Source: Bugula neritina (lineage: Eukaryota; Bryozoa; Gymnolaemata; Cheilostomatida; Bugulidae). From it: a stretch of 60,000 nt of DNA. The stretch covers positions 21,080,700 to 21,140,699 of the forward strand of contig OZ037768.1 of NCBI GenBank assembly GCA_964035545.1, written 5' to 3'. The number at the start of each line of letters is the position of its first letter. Within the stretch, counting starts at the first letter, position 1. Below, in pieces: positions 1-31,548 of the stretch. Position numbers and translations under genes: made by a program. The notes below the pieces were generated by a model, which saw only the letters and a list, made by a program, of their open reading frames with translations, had not been told where the DNA came from and did no database searches.

Positions 1-11
1 AAATTTCTCAG

Positions 12-1858
12 GTTTGTATGTTTTCTAATTTAGATGGTGGATATTTTTATAAATTCATTGCAAATGATAGACCGGGTGAAAGGGAAATTTCACAATATTC
101 TACTTCGTATTCTGAAGGAAACAGATATACTGATGTACCTAATATTCTATCTTTGTCGGCTGCACGGTCATATTTTAGTAAAGATCCTGGCTTATGTTGT
201 CAAGAATCATCTGATGAACCTCTGTCCAAAGTTATATCTGATGCTCTCACTCTACTGAATGATACAGAAGGTGATGTGTTTATTGGTTACACATTTCAAG
301 GTACTATAATAATATAATAAAACAGGTAGAAATTTAATATATATTGGACAATTTTTCTACCCACTTTTGTGTAAAGATATTTAGCCAGCTAAGCAAAGAC
401 CATACACACTTTTATTTTATAGCTGGTGAAATGTAATTATTTCGTACTGCATTTTGGTAGAGGTGCATGAGAGGTACACAGAGTTATAATGCCTTAATTT
501 ATCCGCGGGGAATGCTGCAGCATTTCACTGGTCTATATTTATTTGATTGATAGTATTTAATGTCAATATAGTATATATTGTACTCAATTTATAATTCCCC
601 ACTATGATAAAGTGCTAAAACTTCAGTTTAATTTCTTGAGCATGCATCAGTTTATAATGTCTCACAACCTTCAAGAGCTAAAAGAAATAAAATTTAAAAA
701 AGTTCTTATATAATATGTTCTCTTACCTATATTTGTAAATATCATTTGGAAGACTCAGAAGAGAGAAACTCTAATTCAATTATTTTATCTCATGATCAGC
801 CATGCAGTTTCTAGTTTTAATTTTCTACTTGTTGCTTCTGCATGACTAGTGGAAATATATTTAGATATTTTAGGACTAATATTTGGGTTTTTAAAACAAG
901 TTTTGTCTGTTGAACATGTTTTAGTGCACCATCTTGCTATAATAACAAAAACTATGAATGCTCTATAAATAAAAATGTTTTGTTTTTCTTCATGCATTGC
1001 TGCGGCAACAGTAGATTATATATTATAATCTATCAGTAATATTATTACCATAATGTATGTTTCGAGTAGATTTTTTCAATTTCAACAAACCTATAACTTT
1101 ACTGTTTCTATAATATTACTTGAAATATATATATATATGAGTTGGCGAATGCATTAATGTGAAAATATTTTATGATCAGTCTCTCAGCTTTGAAGGCTTT
1201 TGTCAATTGTTTATATTAAATGATTTTTGCAGAGCACGTTGAGAAAGAAAGCCGGAAAAATTCAACTTTCAAGATATCTGTATGTAGAAACAAGAATCAG
1301 TTTCAGAGTAACCTTATAGGCTCACAATTTCTCACTCGCTCTGTTCCAGAAGAAACAAATATATGGGGTAAAGACAGGAATAATCTAGAATTACACATAA
1401 ACAAACACACTAGAGAAGAGTCATTTCAATCTATAACTAGTAACTCTGAAAACTCTTTGAAAAATAATTTAAAACTACATACGGTAAAGCGCACTGAAAA
1501 AAATTTATCTGCATATAATGGCGGTGATTACACTCTCAATCAAAAACATGCTCTACAGCAACATAAGGTGAAACACACTATAGAAAAACCCTTCCAGTGT
1601 GTTTTTGTAACTTTAACTGTTCTGGCAAGCATAACCTGACAGTACATATAAGAAGGCATACTAGCTGGTGAAAAGCCATTTGTGTGCAAGTTTTGTGAAT
1701 ATAAATTTGTTAGGAAAAGCTCTTTAAAAAGGCATGTTTTGAACAAACATTCCCGGGAGAAACCATTTCAGTGTGATTTATGCAACTATAAATGTGCTGC
1801 AAAATACTATTTACCCAAACATAGGAAAACTCATACTAAAAAGATGATACTTTTGTAA
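12..1858 (+). pseudogene. 3' end of a C2H2 zinc-finger gene, frame broken
   Basis: Two exon-like blocks are visible: 12-300, following a CAG acceptor and ending in phase 1 before GTACTA, and 1233-1858, following TTTTTGCAG. The second opens in the matching phase. It carries degenerate C2H2 linkers and fingers, then two good fingers near the end (C..C..H..H spacing after GEKPF and REKPF linkers) and a TAA at 1856-1858. The reading frame changes near 1609, just after the PFQC motif, and again near 1672 beside an in-frame TGA, so as written no single protein spans the fingers. The first block has no recognisable domain and the gene would begin left of the window. C2H2 arrays of this kind normally bind DNA. 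Two sequencing or assembly indels could mimic the breaks, so decay is probable but not proven. Confidence 0.6.
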
Positions 1859-2818
1859 AGTATCTACTTATTATAAACGATAATTGATAATAAACGTGTA
1901 GAAACACTGAATTTAGTGCTCAATCTAAAAATGAAGCAGTTTTTTTATGTTTTTTAAGTAATTATAGTAAAGCTGGATATGGTAACATGTGTAGCTAGCA
2001 AAGTATATATGGTAGCCAAAAGTTCTATATAGATTACATTTGAAAGGAAATTTTCATAACATTTATACAGTTTGCCAGTCAATTTAGTAATAAAAATGAC
2101 ATATATTTTATATTTAATATTTTTTTCCTTAATTGGCAAGAAAATAACCACTGTTTCCTTTAAATTTAAGTTATGCTGATCTTTGTATACTAACTACAAC
2201 TATTGTACTGTTGCATAAGTGATTACCCCTGATATAATTATTTAAGCTTTTCTTTGAAGATGTTACGGTAAACTGTGATGTAATGTACATGTGGTAATTC
2301 AAGCTTTGAACTAGAAGCAATTACAAAATAAATTTATAGTTATCAACTCTATAGACATATTGCTCTGGTAGTCAAGGTGTTCGTTTATAACTGATAAATG
2401 GGAGGTTTTCTAAAGATAATTCTGACTTGTGTTGTTAGAGGAAACATAAGCTAAATACAAGAGAGTGTGAAAGTTGGGAACCAAAAAGATGCAATGTTGT
2501 TGATTATGTTGATTATATAAAGGCATGCGCAGTAATGAAAATAATACACAGTAATTTCTTAAAGGTTACAGAGCTGCTACAAGAGTAGTGTGTCATTTAA
2601 AGCTTTCTCTGAACACAAAAATAATTTCATTTTATTTAGACTTTCCACTTGTATTGCTTGAAAACATTTTATAGCATATAACATATTATAAAAATAGCCA
2701 TATAATATATAACTCAATTTCCATTTATTAACATGCAGGAGACATGCATATGTATAGTTCGTAAACTTGAAATGGTTATACAACCAGCAATATTACAGAG
2801 CTTTCTTAGTTATATAAT
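1859..2818. other. No gene seen, A/T-rich intergenic
   Basis: I see no coding block, RNA gene or recognisable repeat here apart from general A/T richness. Confidence 0.5.
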
Positions 2819-2825
2819 ATGCAGT

Positions 2826-3362
2826 TGTATACCAGTTGTAACATATTTACTGTAACCTGTATTATAATATACTGCAACCTATTTACTGCCACCTATATAA
2901 TATACTGCAACCTATTTACTGCAACCTATATAATATACTGCAACCTATTTACTGCAACCTATATAATATACTGCAACCTATTTACTGTAACCTATATAAT
3001 ATACTGCAACCTATTTACTGCAACCTATATAATATACTGCAACCTATTTACTGCAACCTATATAATATACTGCAACCTATTTACTGTAACCTATATAATA
3101 TACTGCAACCTATTTACTGCAACCTATATAATATACTGCAACCTATTTACTGTAACCTATATAATATACTGCAACCTATTTACTGCAACCTATATAATAT
3201 ACTGCAACCTATTTACTGTAACCTATATAATATACTGCAACCTATTTACTGCAACCTATATAATATACTGCAACCTATTTACTGTAACCTATATAATATA
3301 CTGCAACCTATTTACTGCAACCTATATAATATGCTGCAGCCTATTTACTGCAACCTATATGT
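2826..3362. repeat. 33-bp minisatellite, about 16 copies
   Basis: The unit reads TATACTGCAACCTATTTACT followed by GCAACCTATATAA (33 bp), with a few C/T variants (TGCAACC versus TGTAACC) alternating between units. The length is a multiple of three, so the array stays open as an 11-residue peptide repeat; that is a by-product and not evidence of a gene. A short decayed relative of this unit sits at 36255-36310, at the start of duplicated module copy B. Confidence 0.9.
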
Positions 3363-3847
3363 CTACTGTGGCCTATAATTTAAAGCTTCTATTAATATAT
3401 TTATGCATAGTGTTAATAAGGCCATCAAATTGCTGTCCTAATGTGAATATAATTTTAGAACACACTTAATATTTACAAACTACAATGGGTGGATTTAAGA
3501 GCCAGAAATTCCTACACTATAATATCAAATCTACATGTCTTTGCTCCTATTATATAGTATACAAACTGCACTGTATATTTAGTAATTTGTAGTAACAATC
3601 AGACGACTAAATACTTTCCAAAATATAAATATAATATTTAGCATCCATTACTAAACTTTTAAAATAATAGTGAGATTTAGAGGGAGATAAGCTGGCTACA
3701 CTCCTATCATACTAACCAAGCTGGCATATCTGCATGTATAGATAAACTCTGTTAGTAAACAATGAGCTCCTTTATCATAGTAGTATAAGTAGTCTTACCA
3801 CTTTGGCCAGGTGACCGCACCCATCACCAGCTCATCTCAACCCAACT

Positions 3848-4444
3848 ATGGCAAGCAAATGTAAGTAGATATATCTTTATTTTATATTAACTGTAATTTT
3901 GTTAAATAGACCTAAGCTATACAGTTTCTTCTACATGCATGTCTGCTATATTATCATCACCAAGTAAGTTAATATAGCTAAATCATGAATTAGATACAGC
4001 TTTCTAAGCGTAGAGCTACATGACGCTGGTTTCTTGCATGTGGGTGTCAATTTTTGAAAACTTGTGCCGGGAACGACCTGCCACACACAATTTATTAGCT
4101 AATGATCTTAAGGTTTAACTTTACTGCTGGTCTACAGTTGTTTGTTTTTAAATCTACCTCATCGGCAAAGTGACTCTAGATATTATAAAAGCAGAAATGC
4201 AAACTATATGAAACTGTTTTAATTCAGTATGCTAAAAATTCAAAAATTGTGTTAGCTAAATGATAATCATCCAATTAGATCAAACTCAGCATGTTATTCG
4301 CACACAACAGCCCATTTTTGGGTTCAATGGGATTTTAGCATGTTGGCTGGTAACCGGAGTTGTGTGTCCCTACATTCATTTTGCAGACAACTTTTATTTT
4401 GCTTCACAACTCAATTTAAACAATCCAAACCTAATCTGCAACAG
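3848..4444 (+). CDS. Possible 5' exons of an LRR-type gene (3848-3860 and 4387-4444)
   Basis: The first candidate exon is ATG GCA AGC AAA T before GTAAGT (phase 1). The second follows TTTTGCAG at 4387, stays open when joined in phase, encodes about 20 residues rich in Asn and Leu, and ends at 4444 in AG before GTAAAT, which is phase 2. This layout (short phase-1 exon, then an exon ending in phase 2) is the same as that of exons 1 and 2 of the Roc-caspase gene, so it could splice in frame to an LRR exon such as 13403. In copy B the equivalent join creates a TAA. There is no transcript evidence; this could be an alternative start or a relic. Confidence 0.3.
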
Positions 4445-4639
4445 GTAAATGCATCTGAAAAAAATCTTGTGCAGTAAACTATATAATGTTTTCCTTATGT
4501 TAAAAACAATATTTCTGATACTTTCAGATTAATTACATAAGCGTAATGTTATAAAATTTGATATTTAATCATTGTATTTCAAGCATACTAACTGCTTTTT
4601 AAACATCAAGGCTGAAATGATGTCATTATAGTATAGTAA

Positions 4640-4890
4640 CTGTATCGAAAGTGTTGCGTAGGTGTAGTGTGAGTATAGTGTAGGTGTAGTGTAAGTGTAG
4701 TGTAAGTGTATTGTAAGTGTAGTGTAGTGTAGTGTGGGTGTAGAGTAGGTGTAGTGTAAGTGTAATGTAAGTGTAGTGTGAGTGTAGTATAAGTGTAATG
4801 CAAGTGTAGTGTAAGTGTAGTGTGGGTGTAGTGCAGGTGTAGTGTAAGTGTATTTTAAGTGTAGTGTAGGTGCATTGTAAGTAAGTGTAT
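4640..4890. repeat. 11-bp minisatellite (TAAGTGTAGTG)n
   Basis: Tandem copies of an 11-bp unit TAAGTGTAGTG with point variants. The same unit recurs at 45348-45625 in the matching position of duplicated module copy B, so the array predates the duplication. Open reading frames across it on the minus strand are repeat artefacts. Confidence 0.85.
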
Positions 4891-5320
4891 TTACGATTGA
4901 ATACCCTACAGCCTACATGACAGATCATGCGCACTTAACTCTGCTAAGACAAATTGATCCTTCAGCCTATCACAAACTGAGTTATGTTACACCAGCCCTT
5001 CTGATCAATGAACTAGAAATTTTTGCTCAACTTATAATTTTAGTTGTTGGGGTTTGGGGTTTGGATTAGAGAAGTGACGTTCTGTTTTATTGCCAGATAT
5101 AATATTTCTATTCTACGCAACTTCAGTACTAAAACTAGTGGTCGACTTTGGAAAATAAGCTGCAGTTCTTTAGAAAATAAGCTGCACTAAACTCTGTTGG
5201 ATTTTAGCTTCGTCCTTAGCCCAACTATAAAATGCAACAAATAAAAGCTTATTTATTATGTATATCAAAAATAAACTTGTATTTTAGACCTTGTGTTATA
5301 GAATATAATATGCTGCATTA

Positions 5321-6344
5321 CAACTGGTACTTTTAATGTGTGTATTGAATAATACTATTAATAATACTAATAATGGGAAGTGTCAGAAGTTATTCCATAA
5401 TATAATTTCCTAGATTACTGTGAACAAAAAGCTCTATTAGTTTACTCAGTAAACTGTTAGTATAGCTAAACTGTCTCTGTGACTGTTTAGAAGTGAAATC
5501 AGTAAATAAAAGTAGAACCTGAACAGAACTTGCATAATTCATTGTGGCACAAGTCAGCTAGGAAAACCTCAGTAGATGCAGTGTTATTATATAACATGAT
5601 AGCAATACATTTAATATAGATAAGCTACACATATTCCGTTCACCCTTTGTCCCCTCCACCCACTTTGTCTATGTGGCTACTTGCACAATAATTTAGATAT
5701 GATCTCTACATATTGCAGATAATCTTTAAGATATTCCATTTACTCCCCCCAAGTCGCATGACTGTTAGTAAACATTACTATCAATAAATAGTCTCTAAAC
5801 TCTACTGCACAGCCAAGCGACTGGTTGTTATCATTGTATTTTATCCAAATATAAGATAAAGCTAATTAACAAACAAAATACCTGGACCAGTCTATATACT
5901 ATCAGCGTTATTTCTTATAAAAACTAACATTACATATGTCTATGCTGTCGGTTGCTGCATTTCTTATTGTGAAATAATATATTAGTGTCCTAAAAACATA
6001 ATATGATTTATTTCTATGTAATTACATTTCTATTTAATGTAACAAGAACTATTTCTATGGAACTATATGCCTCAAATTTTTATTTGAATCTAGTTAAACT
6101 AAACTATGAGCTTTTCCTAACTGTTTGCTTACTGTATGGCATTTTAATGGTCTAAGTTAGTTAGCATCTTGTGCCCACACACCAGTCACAGTTAACATTT
6201 CAGTGTGGTATATATAACCACTGTCAGAAATGCAAAAATTAAAGTAAAGTGTTCGTGTGCGCGTGTGTGCATGTGTGAGTGTGTGGAATTATGACCAGAT
6301 TCATTCCTGACATCACTATTGGTTTAAATATAAAGTATATCTCC
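5321..6344. other. No gene seen
   Basis: A/T-rich sequence without a supported coding block or RNA gene. Confidence 0.5.
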
Positions 6345-6647
6345 TCATTCACACTTTGCCGAATCGTACACCGTGACGTAAAATATCAGCAGCTATTTGT
6401 ACAAATGTCTGAGCTTCCGATACAGTGTTGCAGTACATTAGGATCAAGCACTGCTTGATTCAAACAAGTTTTGACGGGCTTCATTAGACAGGAAGATATT
6501 TACATCCATTCATTGGATATAAATGTCCAATGGAGTCTCATAGAATGTACCCAATAGCGCACTTGGAGAAATTCAGCTCGGACACATTAAAGATGGCTGA
6601 CATCTTACGATACCTACAATACCTACAATACCGCAAAGTGTGAATGA
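6345..6647. mobile_element. MITE-like element, 303 bp
   Basis: The ends are inverted: TCATTCACACTTTGC at 6345 and GCAAAGTGTGAATGA at 6633-6647, with weaker pairing continuing inward. The interior is somewhat richer in G/C than its surroundings and holds no open reading frame. I could not settle a target-site duplication, so class assignment is open. Confidence 0.5.
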
Positions 6648-7222
6648 AGGGTATGACTAAAATATGCTCAGAGCAAGATGTGACATGGTAAACAAGCGAA
6701 TCTGTCCACTATACATATAAATACTAATCTGACTTTTTCCTCTTTCAATTCCCTTTCTCTTAATATTCTTGCCATGGTTAAGATTTAAACTCAAATATTG
6801 AATACTGTTTACAGTGGAGAAGTTTTATTTTAATTAATTAGTTTGACTATTTTAGGTGGTTAAATATGTTATGTGTTACATAAACCCTCTGCATGCAATG
6901 TTTAGCTAATACAATATTTACTTTATTATCTCTAGTACTTGCTTTTCCAAGCTAATTGCTTTGCAGCCTCTATAAAGTCTCTGGTTCCTACTCATATGTC
7001 ACGCTAGTAATACTGAGGGATGCCAATCACAGCCCTTGTTTTAATGCACTGCTAGAATGTAGGCTACATTAGTAATAATATCTTGGTAATTGTATGGGGA
7101 GGGAATGGCCTCAGTCCCACACTGCTAGCCTGGCTACTGAGAAAGTGAAAGGTGGCTGTAATTTTATATCCTAAACTAGAATACAGAATAATATGACTTA
7201 CTGCATGGTAGAGAAATGTTTA

Positions 7223-7228
7223 CTCATT

Positions 7229-7296
<68 letters not shown>

Positions 7297-7297
7297 A
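7223..7297. repeat. (TA)n microsatellite
   Basis: Nearly pure TA dinucleotide run with one TG interruption. Confidence 0.95.
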
Positions 7298-7418
7298 TAA
7301 TTGTATCGTGAGATTTTTAAAAAACAGCGGATAAAAAAGTGCTCAAATTATTATGTGTATAATAATGAGCAATTATATTATTGAGGAAAAGAGCAATTTA
7401 ATTATACAGATGTTGTTT

Positions 7419-7469
7419 TATTGTACTACTAATAGTTTCATGCCTCTTCGGCACTCCTCAGGCACAATA
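7419..7469 (-). ncRNA. Type I hammerhead ribozyme downstream of a Penelope-like element
   Basis: Read on the minus strand the fold is complete. Stem I is TATTGTGC with GTACAATA (8 pairs, one G-U). The core CTGAGGA fits CUGANGA. Stem II is GTGCC with GGCAT around a five-base loop. Then come GAA and a 3-bp stem III ACT/AGT with loop ATT, with A15.1 facing U16.1, and A17 as the cleavage-site base at 7427 (GUA triplet). A very short stem III is the form reported for hammerheads of Penelope-like retroelements. It lies about 250 bp past the stop of the minus-strand Penelope ORF, where a pseudo-LTR would be. Confidence 0.8.
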
Positions 7470-7720
7470 TTGACGAATTTAAATTTTTACATTAAGAAAA
7501 TCAAAATGCTAAACACAAGGTAAAACGTAACGAAGACATAGCAGTGGCTGTATTGTTATATAGGTTTGTAGGTGTAAATTAATATATAAAAAAAACCATA
7601 ATGTAATGTAAAAACATAATTTATAGCAGATGCATGAAATTTTTGTTGGGTGACTATTCTCTATGGGTATTTGTATATTATTTACTATAGTACTTAAAAT
7701 ATAAATAGGCTACAGAGTTT

Positions 7721-8645
7721 CTAGGTTTTGTGGTTGCACAGTAAGAATTTTTTTGAGTGTCGGCAGGTTGATAAGAGTTCATTTCGCTTGTTTAAAGTAC
7801 ACATGTTAGGTTTGTATAAAATAAAGAAACATTCCCATAGGCATAAATTACACCTTTTGGTAGTTGTGTTGTATGGTTTCGCTTTTCTTAATATTTTCCA
7901 GCTTATGTTGTGCTTAATGTTTTTGTTAGTTAGTTGCCAAATGTGTTTGCTAAGTTCTGTTTGATTTGCTTTCTCCTTGTTTTTAAATGATGATCTGTGG
8001 TTTGCGTATCTTAGTTTGAACGGTCCTTCACTTAGGCCAATGTATGTTGCAGGCTCGTTTTCGGTAGTTTCCACAGTTGCTTGGTATATAACTCTGCTCT
8101 CCTGGCAGTTTCCTTTCAGCGGACAACTTTCTTTTTCTCTACAGTTGTAGTTTTTTCTGGGGGTTTTGTTTTGTTGCTTCTGTTTCTCTAATAGTCTGAT
8201 ATTGTGGGCATTTATGGTCTGTTTTATGTTTGGCATGCAGCTGTAGCTAACCTTTATAGTGTTTTTGTTGATTATTTTATAGAGTGGGTGTTGTTTTGGA
8301 AATTCCTCATTCATGATTTTAAAGAAGATTTTTGCAATTCTTGTGGTTACATGTTGGCTGTATGGTGGATTGTACCAAAAAACTTTTTTTTTTCGGTTTC
8401 GAGATTTCTGTTGTGTGTTGTTTGTTTGGGTTCTTGGTAGGAATTGTAGTTGGTGTTTGTAGCCACTTTGGTTTAGGAGGTTTTGGTGGTTGTAGGTGGA
8501 TTGTGTGAAAATTTTCTCGTTAGATGATATTGACGACAGTCGTTTATTAACGGACGAAGGTAGGTTGGAGATTATGCTTGCTGGGTGGTTGGATTTGTTA
8601 TGAATATATTTAGTAGAACTGTTTGGCTTAGTGTATGGTCTGCTC
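7721..8645 (-). mobile_element. Penelope-like element fragment 1 (GIY-YIG endonuclease end)
   Basis: The minus strand encodes the C-terminal part of a Penelope-like polyprotein. From 8314 down to 7721 there is an open frame of 197 residues with a Cys-rich entry (CREKESCPLKGNC), the endonuclease core ATYIGLSEG with the downstream R..H/N..S..F segment, and the family tail around CNLCLWECFFILYKP. Upstream on the same strand, from about 8440 to 8640, more of the family is readable in other frames (a WYNPPYS motif and an SNHPASI segment). The family couples a reverse transcriptase to a GIY-YIG nuclease for target-primed insertion. The 5' part is missing: at about 8640 the sequence switches to a second, diverged copy. 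Confidence 0.8.
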
Positions 8646-10075
8646 TAAATTCGGGCAGCAACTGTGGCTGAGTTTGAGTGTGTTTTTATTAAATATTTTG
8701 TGCAGTGGGTTTTTGGTGTGGAATATATCTTTTATCAGCTTGAGGAATATGGAGCCGATTTTTGTCTTTACATTGCGGCTATAATGTGGGTTGTACCAGA
8801 TGACTCGTCTTTGTCGTATGGGTTTGATGCTTGTATTGGTGTTGTTCGTGTAGTCTTTGTATTTGAGTTGGTAATTATATCCACTTTTAGCTAACGCATC
8901 TTGATATTGTGGGATGGCATTGTTGAAAATAGTTTCATTAGTAGATATGTCACAAAGTCTGCGGTTTATGGATTCTGGTATGTTTTTCAGTAAGCTAGGG
9001 GGATGGTTAGAGTCTTTGTGTACATACAGAGGAATGTTGTTGGGCTTAGAGTATGGTGTATGATGTTTCTTGACCAGATCTAGGGTGACATCTAAATAGT
9101 CAGTTGTCTTAATATTAACATCTATGGTGATCTTTAGACCGTGTGACTGGAATAATATATGCAGAGATCTTTTTTCAGTATTTCAGCTAGTTGTGGTTTA
9201 AGATCTGTTACTCCTAGCCCAGCATCTCGATATAGTCCAATATTAGCTTTAAACTTTTGTGAGATTGTACTTAATAAAAATAATCCTACTAATTCACATG
9301 TTTCAGCACCAGCGTGTGAGCCCATAGTGACGTCAAACAAATTATCTGATTGTCTTTTACCCCAAAATGAGTTGTCATGCACCAATATAGATTTTTTTTT
9401 TGTGCAATATGATATTCCGTTCGTGGTTGCTGACTGCAGTATGCAAGTTGGCAAAGTCGAGAACATCTGATAGTAGCTTTGGCGATATAGATGGATAAAA
9501 TGCCACGATATCGAACACGATAAAAGAGTGCCTGTTTGTGGTGGTTAAATTGTTAAACCAATGTAAAACAGCAGATGTGCTTTTCCACTGATTTAGGCCA
9601 AGTTTGCTGTTTATCGTTGAATTAATTCTGTCAAGTAGTTGTTTACTCACCCTACCTATCGCTGGTTTAGTGGGGTTATTAAGGCAGCAGGTGGGGTTAG
9701 TTATGTAGTTAGCCTTATGGTCCTTGATAGTAATGAAGGCGGGATTCTTAGCTGTTATAGTGATTCTGTCTTCAAGTTCCAATTGTTCAGCCATGGCTTT
9801 GTCCTCACTAGTGATGTTGGAGACTTTGTCATTTGATATTTTCTTATAGGTTTTAGTGATGTTGTTAGTTAAGAGTCTGTCATACGATTCTTTATCCATC
9901 TTGTAGAAATTGTTGCTTTTATCTGCAGGCACTATTATATTGTCGCTCTTGGTTATTTTATGCTTGATATCAGAGGATAGCTTGTCTTGAAAGGTATTGT
10001 GGACGTGTCTAAACTTAACAAATCGGATCATGTCAGCTAATCCTTGCTCGAAACTTTGCATAGCTGTGATCTGTG
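8640..10075 (-). mobile_element. Penelope-like element fragment 2 (reverse transcriptase), inactive
   Basis: On the minus strand, 10061-9375 encodes the N-terminal reverse transcriptase half, including AFYPSIS with its catalytic Asp region. Then the frame shifts near 9400-9460 and continues to 9134 with VTMGSHAGAETCELVGL and the YRDD box. That box reads YRDA (Ala codon at 9221-9223), so the second catalytic Asp is lost. Below 9134 the same polyprotein goes on in other frames to about 8640, ending inside the region just before the endonuclease. At the junction it abuts fragment 1 at a short shared ACCATA. The two fragments repeat the same protein segment with clear divergence, so they come from different copies. 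Confidence 0.8.
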
Positions 10076-10139
10076 GTGTGGAATTTTTAGACCTGAATCC
10101 ATAAGTTTCCTACAACAACCTTGCTTCCTTCAGGCACCC

Positions 10140-10395
10140 AACCAAGCGCTTGCAAACTGAGTTAAGCAAACACATCTGGACCTTAAAAGACAAAGGTCTG
10201 GATTTTACCATATTCTGGAAAATTCTCAGAAAAGCTCAACCATACAATAACATCACTAAAAACTGTCAGCTATGCTTATGGGAAAAATATTTCATTCTTT
10301 ATAAGCCACAGTTGTCTTCCCTCAATAAGCGCAATGATTTTTTATCTATATGCAGATATAGTAGTAAATTTCTACTCAAGAATGCTGTAACATAG
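10140..10395 (+). mobile_element. Penelope-like element C-terminal fragment, plus strand
   Basis: The plus strand encodes the endonuclease tail of a third copy: a TELSKHIW segment, WKILRKAQPYN, then CQLCLWEKYFILYKP, ending at TAA/TAG by 10395. The same tail occurs on the minus strand at 7721-8000. It lies back to back with the 5' end of fragment 2, giving an inverted pair. No reverse transcriptase part is attached. Confidence 0.75.
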
Positions 10396-10588
10396 CCAAT
10401 TACTTCCAATGCTATCTCTTTGTTATATTTTGATCTTCTAGCTTTATTCTGTGTATATTTACATATTACATTATTTATAGTTGTAAGCAATCATAGTGGC
10501 AAATTTATCTGACGAGTGCACATCGTTTTTTGTGTACGAAACTACTCGTAATAAATGCCATTATATTAATCAAATCTCATTTTATTTC

Positions 10589-10783
<195 letters not shown>

Positions 10784-11115
10784 TGTACTGGCAAGGTAGG
10801 CTGACATTTAAAATAAATAATATATAATATGGTAACGTATAGGCTAAGAAATGTTACATCACAAACTATTGAGAGTTTGTGTTGTAATAGTTGAATATAA
10901 GAAATTCTATTTTTAACTCTGCACATTTCCTACATTAATTTTTTGTGGAAAAGTTATTAATAATTTAAAAATATATTGTATGATTTTTTATTTCTCTCTA
11001 AATTCAGCTATGACATGTGCCATGAGGAGATGCAACAGACTGTGTCATACTGAAGAATAATGGAGAGCTCATTACTTACTGTATCTAGACTACCTTAACA
11101 CACAGAGTCAGCAAC

Positions 11116-31548
<20,433 letters not shown>

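Larger units (their letters stand above)
3660..5320 (+). repeat. Duplicated gene-start module, copy A
   Basis: This stretch is similar to 36520-36929 continued at 44913-46030. Shared landmarks in the same order are TTTAGAGGGAGATAA, CTGGCTACACTCCTATCAT, GGGCTCCT/GAGCTCCT followed by TATCATA, a short ATG exon with a GT donor, CTTCACAACTCAATTTAAA, an 11-bp minisatellite, CAGCCTATCACAAACTG, and AGTACTAAAACTAGTGGT. Copy A lacks the gypsy element that splits copy B, so it acts as the empty site. Confidence 0.75.

Noticed and set aside
2819-3469. 216-residue frame with an 11-residue peptide repeat
   Set aside because: The 33-bp minisatellite length keeps the frame open; there is no gene structure around it.
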